Shown here: positions 7,289-16,079 of the stretch, piece after piece | Position numbering within the stretch: the first letter of the stretch is position 1 | Layout of the letters: each line of letters starts with the position of its first letter | NCBI GenBank assembly: GCA_013003075.1 | Contig: JABDLJ010000045.1 | Location: forward strand, 1 to 38,794 | Origin: Paracoccaceae bacterium | GTDB taxonomy: Bacteria; Pseudomonadota; Alphaproteobacteria; Rhodobacterales; Rhodobacteraceae | DNA length: 38,794 nt | Direction of reading: 5' to 3' | Position numbers and translations under genes: made by a program | The notes under the pieces: model-generated | Databases searched by the model: none | Seen by the model: the letters and a program-made list of their open reading frames with translations, nothing else | What the model was told of the DNA's origin: nothing

Positions 7289-9130
7289 TCAGGGCTGCGG
7301 CAAGGGCTCCAGCTCCAGCCGGGTCATTCCATTCTCAACCAAGACCTTCACGACCTTCGTGTCGCTCATGATGTTTTGCTCGAAGATCTCGCGGGCCAGG
7401 GGGTTGATGAAATGGCTTTCCATCCGGTTGCCGATGCCGCGCCCGCCCTCGAAATAATCCTCTGTGCAGAGCGATTTGATCTCGTCATAGGCACTGCGGG
7501 CGACCTCGACCTTGATCCCGCGTTCGACTTTGACGGCAGCCAGCACCCGCTGGAAAATGGCATTGAAGATTTCGTGGGCCGCCTCGCCCGACAGGAAGTC
7601 GAAGATGATGATGTTCTGACCGATCCGGTTCAGAAGCTCGGGCCGCTGCAGATCCACCCGGAAATGCTCTTGGATCGACCGTCCGATCTTGGCTTCCAGC
7701 TCTTGATGGCTGTCCGATGGCAGAACGTTCATGCCCATGTTCGTCACGCGGGTGTTCTTCACCACGCCGATATTGGAGGTGAAGATGATCAGGGCTTCCG
7801 AGAAATGCGCGGTGGCGCCGCGCGCGTCCGTCAACCGGCCCTCGTCGATGATCTGCAGGAACACGTCGAGAATGCGCGGGTGGGCTTTTTCCACCTCATC
7901 GAACAGAAAGACGCTGAAGGGACGGCGGTGCGCTGCATTGACCAGCTCGCCGCCCCGTTCATGGCCCGGATGCCCCGGCGGAGCGCCCACAAGGCGCGCG
8001 ATCGAGCTTTCCTCCATGAATTCGGACATATCGAAGCGGTGACCGGCCGTCTCGTCGCCGAACAGCAGCTCTGTCACCGCCTTGGCCAGCTCTGTCTTGC
8101 CGACACCGGTCGGGCCGGCGAGAAAGAGAACGCCGCGCGGTTTGAGATGCCGGGCGCCCGATTGCGAGCCGGACAGGCCGATGATCGAGCGCGTCAGGAT
8201 GTCGACCGTCTTGTCGATGGCCGCCTTCTGCCCCTTGATCCGATGCTCCAGGATCCCGATCGCGTTGCGCACGCGGTCCGACAGCACCTTTGAATTCCAG
8301 GGGTTGCGGCGCATGCCGGTGCGGTAGATCCGTATCGCGTCCGAGATCCGCGTCAGGGTAATCCCTTCGGCCCTGGCCACCTTCGCGATGGACCGCATGG
8401 CCACCAGGGTCTCGCCGTCGCATTCCAGCGCGAATTGCTGCAAGAGCTGGCCGGCGGCCGCCTTGGCGGGTTCGCTCGGGCCAAGACCGAAGACCTTGGT
8501 GAGATGCGCCGCGAAGAGGAACCTGTCCTCGAGGTTGGGCAGCTCTACGTGGATCTCGCGCAGCAAGTCATTTCCGATCACGAACCACTCGGGAAGATCC
8601 GCGGCGTGATCCACAAGCCAGATCGTTGGCGCATGTGTCTCGGCGTGTTCGGGGATGCGGGGCAGGCTGCGCCCGTTTTTCTCGATCCGGACAAAGAAAT
8701 CCTCGCGCTCGGGCAGGGTGGCGCCATGCAGATGCGAGGCATAGTCGATCACCAGCGCCGCTGCGATGCCGGGCTGGCCTGCCACCTTTGCGTGAACCTC
8801 GGCCAGATCGGGCAGCGACAGGCGGCCCTGCCCAAGCGGCACCTGGGCATTCAGCAGAGCGTCTTCCACCCCGGGCGCGCATTGGCCCTGAAGACGCAAG
8901 CCCGAAACGGGATCGTAGACCAAAAGTGCCTTGATCCCGCGGCCTCGCAGCAGGTGGGTGATGACCCCGAAGAGATCGACGAACGGGCTTTCGGCGGACT
9001 GCCAGACGGGAAACTCGTCGCGGATGTTGCCCGACAGGACCAGATGTTGCGCGTAATTCTGGGCGGATGCGAACTCGTCAAACCACGCGGGCGGGTCCAG
9101 GGCCGCTATGCTATCTGAAGACGTTGGCAC
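7289..9130 (-). CDS. ClpB-like AAA+ ATPase with degenerate first half
   Basis: A 613-residue AAA+ protein. Residues about 300-610 form one complete ClpA/B-type D2 module: Walker A GPTGVGKT at 339-346, Walker B FLFDE at 408-412, sensor 1 TSN at 451-453, arginine-finger region RPELLNRIG at 496-504, and sensor 2 GGR at 562-564 with the Clp small domain after it. Residues about 15-260 look like a second AAA+ fold without a P-loop (SGNIRDEF; PTIWLVDHA in place of Walker B; an ELPNLEDRFLFAAHL segment). There is no Clp N-domain, no ClpB middle coiled coil and no evident ClpP-binding IGF-type loop, so a stand-alone remodelling role is more likely than proteolysis. The start is GTG 9130. It is flanked by the broken Hint gene and by about 0.5 kb without genes. 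Confidence 0.85.
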   Translation of the reverse strand: MPTSSDSIAALDPPAWFDEFASAQNYAQHLVLSGNIRDEFPVWQSAESPFVDLFGVITHLLRGRGIKALLVYDPVSGLRLQGQCAPGVEDALLNAQVPLGQGRLSLPDLAEVHAKVAGQPGIAAALVIDYASHLHGATLPEREDFFVRIEKNGRSLPRIPEHAETHAPTIWLVDHAADLPEWFVIGNDLLREIHVELPNLEDRFLFAAHLTKVFGLGPSEPAKAAAGQLLQQFALECDGETLVAMRSIAKVARAEGITLTRISDAIRIYRTGMRRNPWNSKVLSDRVRNAIGILEHRIKGQKAAIDKTVDILTRSIIGLSGSQSGARHLKPRGVLFLAGPTGVGKTELAKAVTELLFGDETAGHRFDMSEFMEESSIARLVGAPPGHPGHERGGELVNAAHRRPFSVFLFDEVEKAHPRILDVFLQIIDEGRLTDARGATAHFSEALIIFTSNIGVVKNTRVTNMGMNVLPSDSHQELEAKIGRSIQEHFRVDLQRPELLNRIGQNIIIFDFLSGEAAHEIFNAIFQRVLAAVKVERGIKVEVARSAYDEIKSLCTEDYFEGGRGIGNRMESHFINPLAREIFEQNIMSDTKVVKVLVENGMTRLELEPLPQP

Positions 9131-9624
9131 AGAAATCTCTCGTCACGTTCCCGGCTGCGTGCGTGCCTTGGCCAGCTTGCAGCATGAAGGCGCATTCCAA
9201 AAATGTTGCCTCTGGCGTCCAGGGTCTTGCGGCAAGCGCGCGACGGCCCGCAGAGCTGGGCGGTTATCGATCCATACCATGTCTTGAATGTCGGGCGCCC
9301 ACAAGCGGCCATGCAAAGATCTTTTGTCTGCCCCGGCATTGCCCCTGCTTGCCGGGAACTGGCGGGCCGGGCCGCGCGATGCGCCGCGCCGCGGCGCCCA
9401 AGCGTATCGGCGCCGGGTTTTCCGGGTCAGGAAGGCAGAAGATCGGATCGAGGGCCGGAAAGGGACCCCGGTGGTTGGCCGTCTGCGCATATTGCCCGAT
9501 CGCGGGCGGACTGGCGGCCCGGCCGATGCCAGCCATCGACCCTGGCGCACCGGCTTGAGGTGCATCCGCATTGGCGCGGCGGGCAGCCAAAAGCACCAAG
9601 CAGACGATCCTGAGACAGCGCGAC
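9131..9624. other. Gene-poor stretch upstream of the AAA+ gene
   Basis: About 0.5 kb with several open frames on both strands, but none has a good ribosome site or a recognisable protein; the translations are Arg/Pro/Gly-rich, as expected for shadow frames in GC-rich DNA. It should contain the AAA+ promoter near its left end. It may be the remains of a lost gene; I see no repeat, tRNA or clear terminator. Confidence 0.5.
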
Positions 9625-9810
9625 CTAGATATAGAAGTTCCGGTTTCCCAGGATCGCCCGGACATTTTTCGGGATATGCTGGCCGTCTGCGCCGGTATCG
9701 ACGTTCCGCTCTGCCCAAGTCGCTATCCAGTGAAATGCATCCGAGCAGAGCTTCAAGAGACCGATCCGGTTCACCGAAACCCTGGAGGTCTCAATCGCAG
9801 TGTTTTGCAT
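9625..9810 (-). CDS. Small protein of unknown function, divergent from LysR gene
   Basis: A 61-residue protein starting MQNTAIETSRVSVNRIG and ending GNRNFYI. I do not recognise a family. It contains a mixed hydrophobic, Trp-bearing segment (LLKLCSDAFHWIATWAERN) that could be an amphipathic helix, then a polar tail. The start at ATG 9810 is supported by AGAGGA 7 bases upstream; the longer frame to 9855 adds basic residues and has no such site. It reads away from the LysR gene, which begins 122 bases away, with a palindrome in between. That layout is typical of a LysR regulator and its divergent target, so this could be the regulated gene. Coding status rests on the ribosome site and context only. 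Confidence 0.5.
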   Translation of the reverse strand: MQNTAIETSRVSVNRIGLLKLCSDAFHWIATWAERNVDTGADGQHIPKNVRAILGNRNFYI

Positions 9811-9891
9811 CTTCGTGTCCTCTTTCGCCGGCCTACGGGTATGGTGGCCTCTCAAGAAGCATCGAGCAATCTTATGCTTTGAATATATATC

Positions 9892-9906
9892 ATCGAAAAG
9901 TTCGAT
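9892..9906. promoter_or_regulatory. LysR-type operator candidate
   Basis: ATCGAA and TTCGAT flank the spacer AAG, giving a perfect inverted repeat that fits the LysR pattern T-N11-A (also ATC-N9-GAT). It sits in an AT-rich patch 26 bases before the LysR ATG and 81 bases before the divergent small gene, a usual place for autoregulation plus divergent activation. Confidence 0.5.
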
Positions 9907-9932
9907 ATAATAAGAATGGAGGTGTCATTTTG

Positions 9933-10838
9933 ATGAACAACCATTTGCGTGGAATTGACTTCGCCGCACTTGCCACTCTTCGGCTTGTCTACCGAAGACG
10001 TTCGTTCACGGTTGCAGCCGAAGAGCTCAATTTGAAGCAGTCCTCGGTTAGCTACACGATCGAGCGACTGCGCAATGCCTTCCTTGACCCTCTGTTTGTG
10101 CGCCAAGGCGGCAGCATCGCACCCACGGATCGCTGTATCGAGATCGTTGCCGCAGCTGAGCGCATCCTCGGCGAAGCCGAGCGCGCCGCCCTGCCCAGAG
10201 AATTCGATCCCGCGACTTCCACCGCCTCTGTGACCATTTCTGCGACGTATCTCTCTCGCTCGGTGCTTATGCCGCGGGTCGTGCAGGAGTTGCGGCAAGA
10301 GGCGCCTGGCATCTCTGTGGAACTGATCACCGGGTTCACTGACGCCAGACGCCATCTGCTCTCTGGACATGCCGATCTTGCCCTGACGCCCGTCGCCATT
10401 GAGGAAAGCGGGATCTACGGAACGACGATCTTAGAGGACCCCTATGTCTGCCTCATGGACCCTGAGAACCCGCTCGCGAGAGGCCCGTTGACCCCGGAAA
10501 GCTTTGCTTCTGCAACACACCTGGTCATCCACTACGGACAAACCTGGCGGCCCCTCTATCAAGATGCCCTGAAGGAACGCGGGCTTACCCTGAAAGTGGC
10601 GGTCAGCACGCCAGATCCCGAAGATGTCCGTTTCATGATCCCGCGAACCGATCTTGTAGCTGCTTTGCCATCGTGGATTGCCCGCCAGTTCGAACAAGGA
10701 CTGCACATTTGCCCTTGCCCGGTTCCAGCCGACACGCCGGTCAACATGTACTGGCCGGCCCGGCTTAACCATTCACCGCTCCAGGAATGGCTGCGCGCCA
10801 AGGTGCTGCGCGTGGCCCAAGAGCTTCCGGACACGTAG
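9933..10838 (+). CDS. LysR-family transcriptional regulator
   Basis: A 301-residue LysR-type regulator. The winged helix-turn-helix covers about residues 8-66: FAALATLRLVYRRRSFTVAA, then EELNLKQSSVSYTIERLRN and FLDPLFVRQGG. The rest is a periplasmic-binding-protein-like effector domain (from about 90). I place the start at ATG 9933, with GGAGGTG at 9918-9924; the open frame continues far upstream but only through the gene-poor stretch. It is divergent from a 61-residue gene across an AT-rich region with an inverted repeat. The effector is not evident. Codon use looks less GC-biased than in the neighbours, hinting at transfer, though I did not count it. It converges with trxB after 127 bases. 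Confidence 0.93.
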   Translation: MNNHLRGIDFAALATLRLVYRRRSFTVAAEELNLKQSSVSYTIERLRNAFLDPLFVRQGGSIAPTDRCIEIVAAAERILGEAERAALPREFDPATSTASVTISATYLSRSVLMPRVVQELRQEAPGISVELITGFTDARRHLLSGHADLALTPVAIEESGIYGTTILEDPYVCLMDPENPLARGPLTPESFASATHLVIHYGQTWRPLYQDALKERGLTLKVAVSTPDPEDVRFMIPRTDLVAALPSWIARQFEQGLHICPCPVPADTPVNMYWPARLNHSPLQEWLRAKVLRVAQELPDT

Positions 10839-10965
10839 TTTGGCGAGACAGAAGGCTGGACTGGACATCCTGCTTGCCGGCAGGTCCGCCTGTTCAACGC
10901 GTCGGCGAGGCGCCTGCATCGGCCTCAAGCCGGCCCGCGCCCAACACGGGCCAGTCAAACAGCGC

Positions 10966-12120
<1,155 letters not shown>

Positions 12121-12170
12121 TCAGGCCGCCGCTCACGTAAGCTTTGAAAAAGTGGCAACAGGGGGAGCCA

Positions 12171-12671
12171 ATGCCGGGCAACAAGCTTGATCCGATCGAC
12201 CGGATGATCCTGGCAGAGCTACAGGCCGATGGCCGCATGACCAATGTCGAGCTGGCGCGGCGGGTCGGCATTTCGGCGCCGCCCTGCCTGCGGCGGGTGC
12301 GGACGCTGGAAGAGGCCGGCTTCATCAAGGGCTATCATGCCGATGTCGACGCTCGTGCGCTGGGTTTTGAGGTGCAGGTCTTCGCGATGGTCGGGCTGCA
12401 AAGCCAGGCCGAGGCCGATCTCAGCGCCTTTGAGACGCGCTGCCGCAACTGGCCGCTGGTGCGCGAGTGTCACATGCTGAACGGCGAGGTGGATTTCATC
12501 CTGAAATGCGTGGCCCCGGACCTGTCGACCTTCCAGAGCTTCCTGACGGAACAGCTGACAGCGGCCGACAATGTCGCAAGCGTCAAGACATCGCTGGTAA
12601 TCCGGGGCGCCAAGGATGACCCCGGCGTCCCGTTTGATGTTCTGGAAGAGCGGATCGCCCGAGCAGGGTAA
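12171..12671 (+). CDS. Lrp/AsnC-family transcriptional regulator
   Basis: A 166-residue feast/famine regulator. An N-terminal winged helix-turn-helix (LDPIDRMILAELQADGRMTN, then VELARRVGISAPPCLRRVRTLEEAGFIKGY) is followed from about residue 70 by a RAM/AsnC ligand-binding domain (VQVFAMVGLQSQAEADLSAFE and CHMLNGEVDFILKC). Such proteins form octamers and usually sense an amino acid. ATG 12171 is preceded by GGGGGAG at 12161-12167; an upstream in-frame TTG is ignored. The adjacent divergent gene is trxB, an uncommon partner for an Lrp protein. Phased half-sites upstream suggest autoregulation. The gene converges with the Hint gene, leaving 8 bases between stops. Confidence 0.93.
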   Translation: MPGNKLDPIDRMILAELQADGRMTNVELARRVGISAPPCLRRVRTLEEAGFIKGYHADVDARALGFEVQVFAMVGLQSQAEADLSAFETRCRNWPLVRECHMLNGEVDFILKCVAPDLSTFQSFLTEQLTAADNVASVKTSLVIRGAKDDPGVPFDVLEERIARAG

Positions 12672-12679
12672 GGTACCCG

Positions 12680-13480
12680 TTAGACCAGCCCTTCCAGATC
12701 GTCCCCGGCTTCGAATCGTGGCCAAAGCATGCGACCGAAGTCATGGATCGCAGTGATTTGTGGGAACAACGCCACGAACATCGCACGCATCTCGATGGAC
12801 ATGCTGTAATGCGCGTCCGGGCCGGGGTGATAGCTTTCGACTTCTATCCCGTTGGCCTTGATGATCTGATGCGTGTCAAAGGCAAGATGATAGACGCGGA
12901 TTGGCGAGACCGGAGTGATCTCGACGATGGTCGCGCCATCGGCAAAGGTAGAGACCGGCGCCAGAGCCGCTTCGGCGCCAAGCGCGTTGCGGATCGCCGG
13001 AGTGCGGTTGAGCAGCCGTGCGGCGGGCCCGAAGGTGATGCCGCTGGCCGGGCGCCCCAGCCCGAACGCGTCGGCGGTCACGCGATAGAGGTGATCGGGC
13101 TCGCCCTTCGCGGCGGTCGCGCCGGGCACGATGGTGATCGCCCCCACCCAGCGCAGCGTCGCAAGTCCGCTTAAGGTTTCGATTTCCATGCCCGGCACGA
13201 GATCCTCGACCGCGACCGGTCCTTCGGTCGTGCCGATCAGCGCACCGTGCGAGAAGGCGCTGAAAGCCTGCTCGAAGATCGGCAGCGCGGGCGCGACGCG
13301 GACGAAATCCTCGATCTCGCCGGCGTCGTTCAGCCAGCTGACCTCGTAGCGGCGGGTCAGCGGAACCGAGCGCACCTGCCGCTGCGGCAGGTTCTTCGAT
13401 CGGACGGTCCAGGCTTTGGAGGGTTTCTTCAGGGCGGCCTTTGAACGGCCATTGGCGTTCAAAGGCGAGGGGGCATTCAT
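12680..13480 (-). CDS. Hint_2-domain protein lacking the catalytic Cys
   Basis: A 266-residue protein with a Hint_2 fold at about residues 75-225: the first block reads FSHGALIGTTEGPVAVEDL, with VPGMEIETLSGLATLRWVGA after it, and the last block reads YHLAFDTHQIIKANGIEVES. The first residue of the block, Cys in active Hint domains (CFTAGT in the neighbour at 6.0-7.1 kb), is Ser here (FSHG), so self-splicing or cleavage is unlikely; I believe this is common in this subgroup. The N-terminal 45 residues are basic and probably disordered. AAAGGA lies about 9 bases before ATG 13480. The biological role is not known. Confidence 0.85.
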   Translation of the reverse strand: MNAPSPLNANGRSKAALKKPSKAWTVRSKNLPQRQVRSVPLTRRYEVSWLNDAGEIEDFVRVAPALPIFEQAFSAFSHGALIGTTEGPVAVEDLVPGMEIETLSGLATLRWVGAITIVPGATAAKGEPDHLYRVTADAFGLGRPASGITFGPAARLLNRTPAIRNALGAEAALAPVSTFADGATIVEITPVSPIRVYHLAFDTHQIIKANGIEVESYHPGPDAHYSMSIEMRAMFVALFPQITAIHDFGRMLWPRFEAGDDLEGLV

Positions 13481-13716
13481 GCGATCAGTCCTTTCGGTCT
13501 GGTCACATCTGCATCGGCCCCCACCGATCGTTACTTGCAGACAGACTCGTTAAAACAATTACTCTTCACTGCGGAGACGATGCCTGAACTGAAGCCGCTT
13601 TGTCAAAAATTTTAGCCAATTCGTGAAGCCTTTTGGGGTAATGCCCGAGGCTTCGGTGGCTTTGTTTCGCGATAGGCGGATAATTGCTCATAGTGTTGCC
13701 TTATTCGGGCGAACAC

Positions 13717-13741
13717 AAAAAAACGGCTCCCGAAGGAGCCG
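13717..13741 (-). terminator. Intrinsic terminator
   Basis: On the minus strand this reads CGGCTCC, TTCG loop, GGAGCCG, then seven T. A 7-base-pair GC-rich stem closed by the very stable UUCG tetraloop and followed by a U-run is a textbook intrinsic terminator. It lies 27 bases after the stop of the 49-residue gene. Confidence 0.93.
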
Positions 13742-13768
13742 CTAAGTCTTTGAACACGATGGAGAAAA

Positions 13769-13918
13769 TTAGGCGAGGGCCGAAGCCTGTGCCTGGGATG
13801 CGCCCAATCGGCGGGCGCGGTGCAACTTACGGGTCTCTCCCCGCTGCCAGGGCAGCGCCACCGTAGGTTTCTTGCTTTCTTCAAGGACTGTCTCAAGCCA
13901 GCGTCTGCGTTTTTGCAT
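13769..13918 (-). CDS. Small basic protein of unknown function
   Basis: A 49-residue, Arg-rich protein (MQKRRRWLETVLEESKKP, then a LPWQRGETRKLHRARR core). The pattern of a basic N-terminus, an acidic helix, a Pro-Trp-x-Arg-Gly turn and a basic helix resembles short conserved Rhodobacteraceae proteins I recall, but I cannot name a family. The start at ATG 13918 has GGAAGG about 11 bases upstream; the frame extends to 13969 without support. The strong intrinsic terminator 27 bases after its stop argues that this is a real single-gene transcript. A role in nucleic-acid binding is only a guess from its charge. Confidence 0.6.
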   Translation of the reverse strand: MQKRRRWLETVLEESKKPTVALPWQRGETRKLHRARRLGASQAQASALA

Positions 13919-14250
13919 CTGTCGTTTTCCCTTCCGAGCGCCGGGCGGTGGCGCGGGGTCTTGCCTCAAATTGCCGGTCTCTTGCCCGGCTTTCGTTCAT
14001 AATACGTCTCAATGCGGCAGGGATGGGGCGGGTGCGAAAAATTAGTGAGTGAAATCAACGGCCTTGGGCCCGCGCGACTGTGCAGGCGCAGCAATTTCGC
14101 CAAGCCCCTGAAATCTATCGAAAAAAATATTGCCTGTGAACAATGCGCATGCCGAAGCGCGGATTGTCCTCGATTTCGCGGTTAACGATGGCGAATTTGC
14201 GGCCACATTTCTGCCACGCTTGCCTTGGTTCAAAACGGGCCGGCGCGCGG
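13919..14250. other. Intergenic region between pgeF and the small basic gene
   Basis: About 330 bases between two minus-strand genes. It must hold the promoter of the 49-residue gene, perhaps near 13995-14005 where the minus strand reads TATTAT, but no good -35 box is visible. AT-rich patches occur around 14036-14050 and 14118-14132. I see no convincing reading frame, tRNA or hairpin with a T-run. An unannotated small RNA cannot be excluded. Confidence 0.4.
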
Positions 14251-15009
14251 TCAGAGGCGAATCATCGAGATCAAACGGCCGTAATCGGCCTGCTTTTCGT
14301 GGACGCTGCGGCGGTAGGAATAAAACCGCGCCGGGTCCGAATAGGTGCAGTGGCGTGTCCAGCCGGCATGGCCGACGCCGGCGCGGCGCAGGCGCATCAG
14401 CCCGTAGCCCGGCAGATCGAAATGCAGCCGGTCGCCCGCGCCGCCGGCAAAGAACCGGGCGGTCTCGGGGTCGTCGTCCAGAAAGCGCTCCATGAATTCG
14501 GGGCCGACCTCGTAGGCGCGCTGGCTGATCGTCGGGCCGATCATCGCGGTGATACGCTGTGGGCTTGCGCCAAGCGCGCGCATCGCATCGACCGTGGCTT
14601 CCAGGACCCCGGCCAGGGCCCCGGTCCAGCCGGCATGGGCCGCGCCGATGACCCCGGCCTCGGGGTCGCCCAGGAGCACCGGCTGGCAATCGGCGGTCAG
14701 GATGCCAAGCGCGATGCCTGGTGTCGCGGTGACCATCGCATCGGCGCGCCGGCCGCGGGCGGCGCCGGGCCCGTCAAGCGTGACCACGTCGGCCGAATGC
14801 ACCTGGTGCACGGTGGCAAGCATCTCTTGCGGCACGTTCATCGACGCCGCGACACGGGCGCGGTTGATGCTGATCATCTCGGCTTGGTCGGACGATCCGG
14901 CGCCGCAGTTGAGCCCTTCGAAAACGCCGGACGAGGCACCGCCCTTGCGGGTGAAAAAGCCGTGCTGCAGCGGGGCGAGTTCCAGCGTGGAGAGAATTTC
15001 GAGTGTCAT
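14251..15009 (-). CDS. pgeF: Peptidoglycan editing factor PgeF (YfiH/laccase-domain)
   Basis: A 252-residue protein of the YfiH/DUF152 family, formerly called polyphenol oxidase. Family members remove wrongly incorporated Ser from muropeptide precursors, and some are reported to act on purine nucleosides. The expected metal-site residues are present: His71 in TVHQVHSADV, Cys108 in TADCQPVLL, and His125 in GAAHAGWTGAL. The C-terminal RFYSYRRS is also conserved. The start at ATG 15009 overlaps the stop of the upstream methyltransferase gene by 4 bases (ATGA), so the gene is the last of the lgt-midA-pgeF unit. Length is normal for the family. Confidence 0.93.
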   Translation of the reverse strand: MTLEILSTLELAPLQHGFFTRKGGASSGVFEGLNCGAGSSDQAEMISINRARVAASMNVPQEMLATVHQVHSADVVTLDGPGAARGRRADAMVTATPGIALGILTADCQPVLLGDPEAGVIGAAHAGWTGALAGVLEATVDAMRALGASPQRITAMIGPTISQRAYEVGPEFMERFLDDDPETARFFAGGAGDRLHFDLPGYGLMRLRRAGVGHAGWTRHCTYSDPARFYSYRRSVHEKQADYGRLISMIRL

Positions 15010-16079
15010 TGCTCAAGTCCCGCAACGGGCGGCGCGCCGTGCGGCGCGATCCCCATCACCTTAAAGAGCGCCCCCATTTCGGCAGGATGCGTCAAACGGC
15101 GATGGGCTGCAATATGGTTTGCACGCCGCGCGCCCTGAAGCCCGCGGGCCAGCGCCTCGGCGCGCGCGGTGATGCCGAGCCGTTCCAGAAAAACGCCCTG
15201 CGGGGTCAGGCGGCTGGGGGTGGCGCCGGCGATGCGGGCGGCGTCCGCCAGCGGCTCGAAATCGACATGCGCGGTCAGATCGGCCTGACCCGGCGCGGCG
15301 AAGGGATCGGCGGCGGCATGGCCGCGCAGGGCTTGCAGCGTGTCGCCCTGGCTGCGCCAGTCGCCGTAATCGAAGATCAGCGCCGCACCGCCATGGGCCG
15401 CGATATGCGCGCCGATGCCTCCCGCGATGGCGGCGCCGGGCTCGCAGGTCTCGACGATGTCGCCGTCTTCGGTGTCGGCCAGCCGGTGGTCGAGCGCCGC
15501 CAGCTGGGCCGCCGGCGACAGCCCGGGCGCAAGGGTGCCGGTCGCCGACAGGCCGACGACGCGCTCGGCCCAGGCTGCGCCGGCGCGCTGGAACTGGCGG
15601 ATTGGCAGGGCGTCGAAGAACTCATTGGCGACCACAAAGAGCGGCGCGCCAGTCAGGTTCGCGATGTCATCGGTCCAGTCGGCGGCGTAATCGGCAAGCG
15701 TGTCGGCCTGCTTTTGCTTCAGCGCCGGCGAGGTCTCGATCAGCGTGATCCGGACCGCGTCACGGAACCCCGGCACGGCGTTGGTTGCGCGCAGGATATC
15801 GGCCATCAGCGTGCCGCGGCCGGGACCAAGTTCGACCAGGTGCGCCCGGGCGGGCGCGCCCTGATCCTGCCAGGCCTGGGCGAGCGCGAGGCCCACAAGC
15901 TCGCCGAACATCTGGCTGATCTCGGGCGCGGTGATGAAATCGCCGCCTGCGCCGAGCGGGTCATGGGTGGTGTAGTAGCCATGGCGCGGATGGCTCAGGC
16001 AGAGGCCCATGTAGCGCGCCAGCGTGATCGGCCCGCCGACGCGGATCTCGGCGGCGATCTCGGCGACGAGCGGCGTCAT
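15006..16079 (-). CDS. SAM-dependent methyltransferase, MidA/NDUFAF7 family
   Basis: A 357-residue class I methyltransferase. It contains [21 protein letters not shown], the family-specific N-terminal block, the SAM-binding [17 protein letters not shown], and the acidic [11 protein letters not shown] motif. The mitochondrial homologue NDUFAF7 dimethylates an arginine of the complex I subunit NDUFS2; a matching role on the bacterial NuoD is an inference. The start is ATG 16079, which overlaps the lgt stop by 4 bases; the frame stays open to 16412, but that part lies inside lgt and is rejected. The stop overlaps pgeF by 4 bases. Translational coupling therefore links three otherwise unrelated functions. 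Confidence 0.9.
   Translation of the reverse strand: MTPLVAEIAAEIRVGGPITLARYMGLCLSHPRHGYYTTHDPLGAGGDFITAPEISQMFGELVGLALAQAWQDQGAPARAHLVELGPGRGTLMADILRATNAVPGFRDAVRITLIETSPALKQKQADTLADYAADWTDDIANLTGAPLFVVANEFFDALPIRQFQRAGAAWAERVVGLSATGTLAPGLSPAAQLAALDHRLADTEDGDIVETCEPGAAIAGGIGAHIAAHGGAALIFDYGDWRSQGDTLQALRGHAAADPFAAPGQADLTAHVDFEPLADAARIAGATPSRLTPQGVFLERLGITARAEALARGLQGARRANHIAAHRRLTHPAEMGALFKVMGIAPHGAPPVAGLEQ

Noticed and set aside
9143..9718. Open frames on both strands in the gene-poor stretch, including a 191-residue minus-strand frame and the long upstream extension of the LysR frame
   Set aside because: Arg/Pro/Gly-rich translations, no ribosome sites, no recognisable motif; they look like chance frames in GC-rich DNA.
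13625..13654. Inverted repeat GAAGCCT/AGGCTTC upstream of the second Hint gene, considered as a riboswitch or terminator
   Set aside because: No T-run follows on either strand and no known riboswitch core motif could be matched; the stem is short with a large loop.
14042..14689. A 215-residue minus-strand frame overlapping pgeF
   Set aside because: It is a shadow of pgeF in another frame with an Arg/Gly/Pro-rich translation; the pgeF frame carries all metal-site residues.
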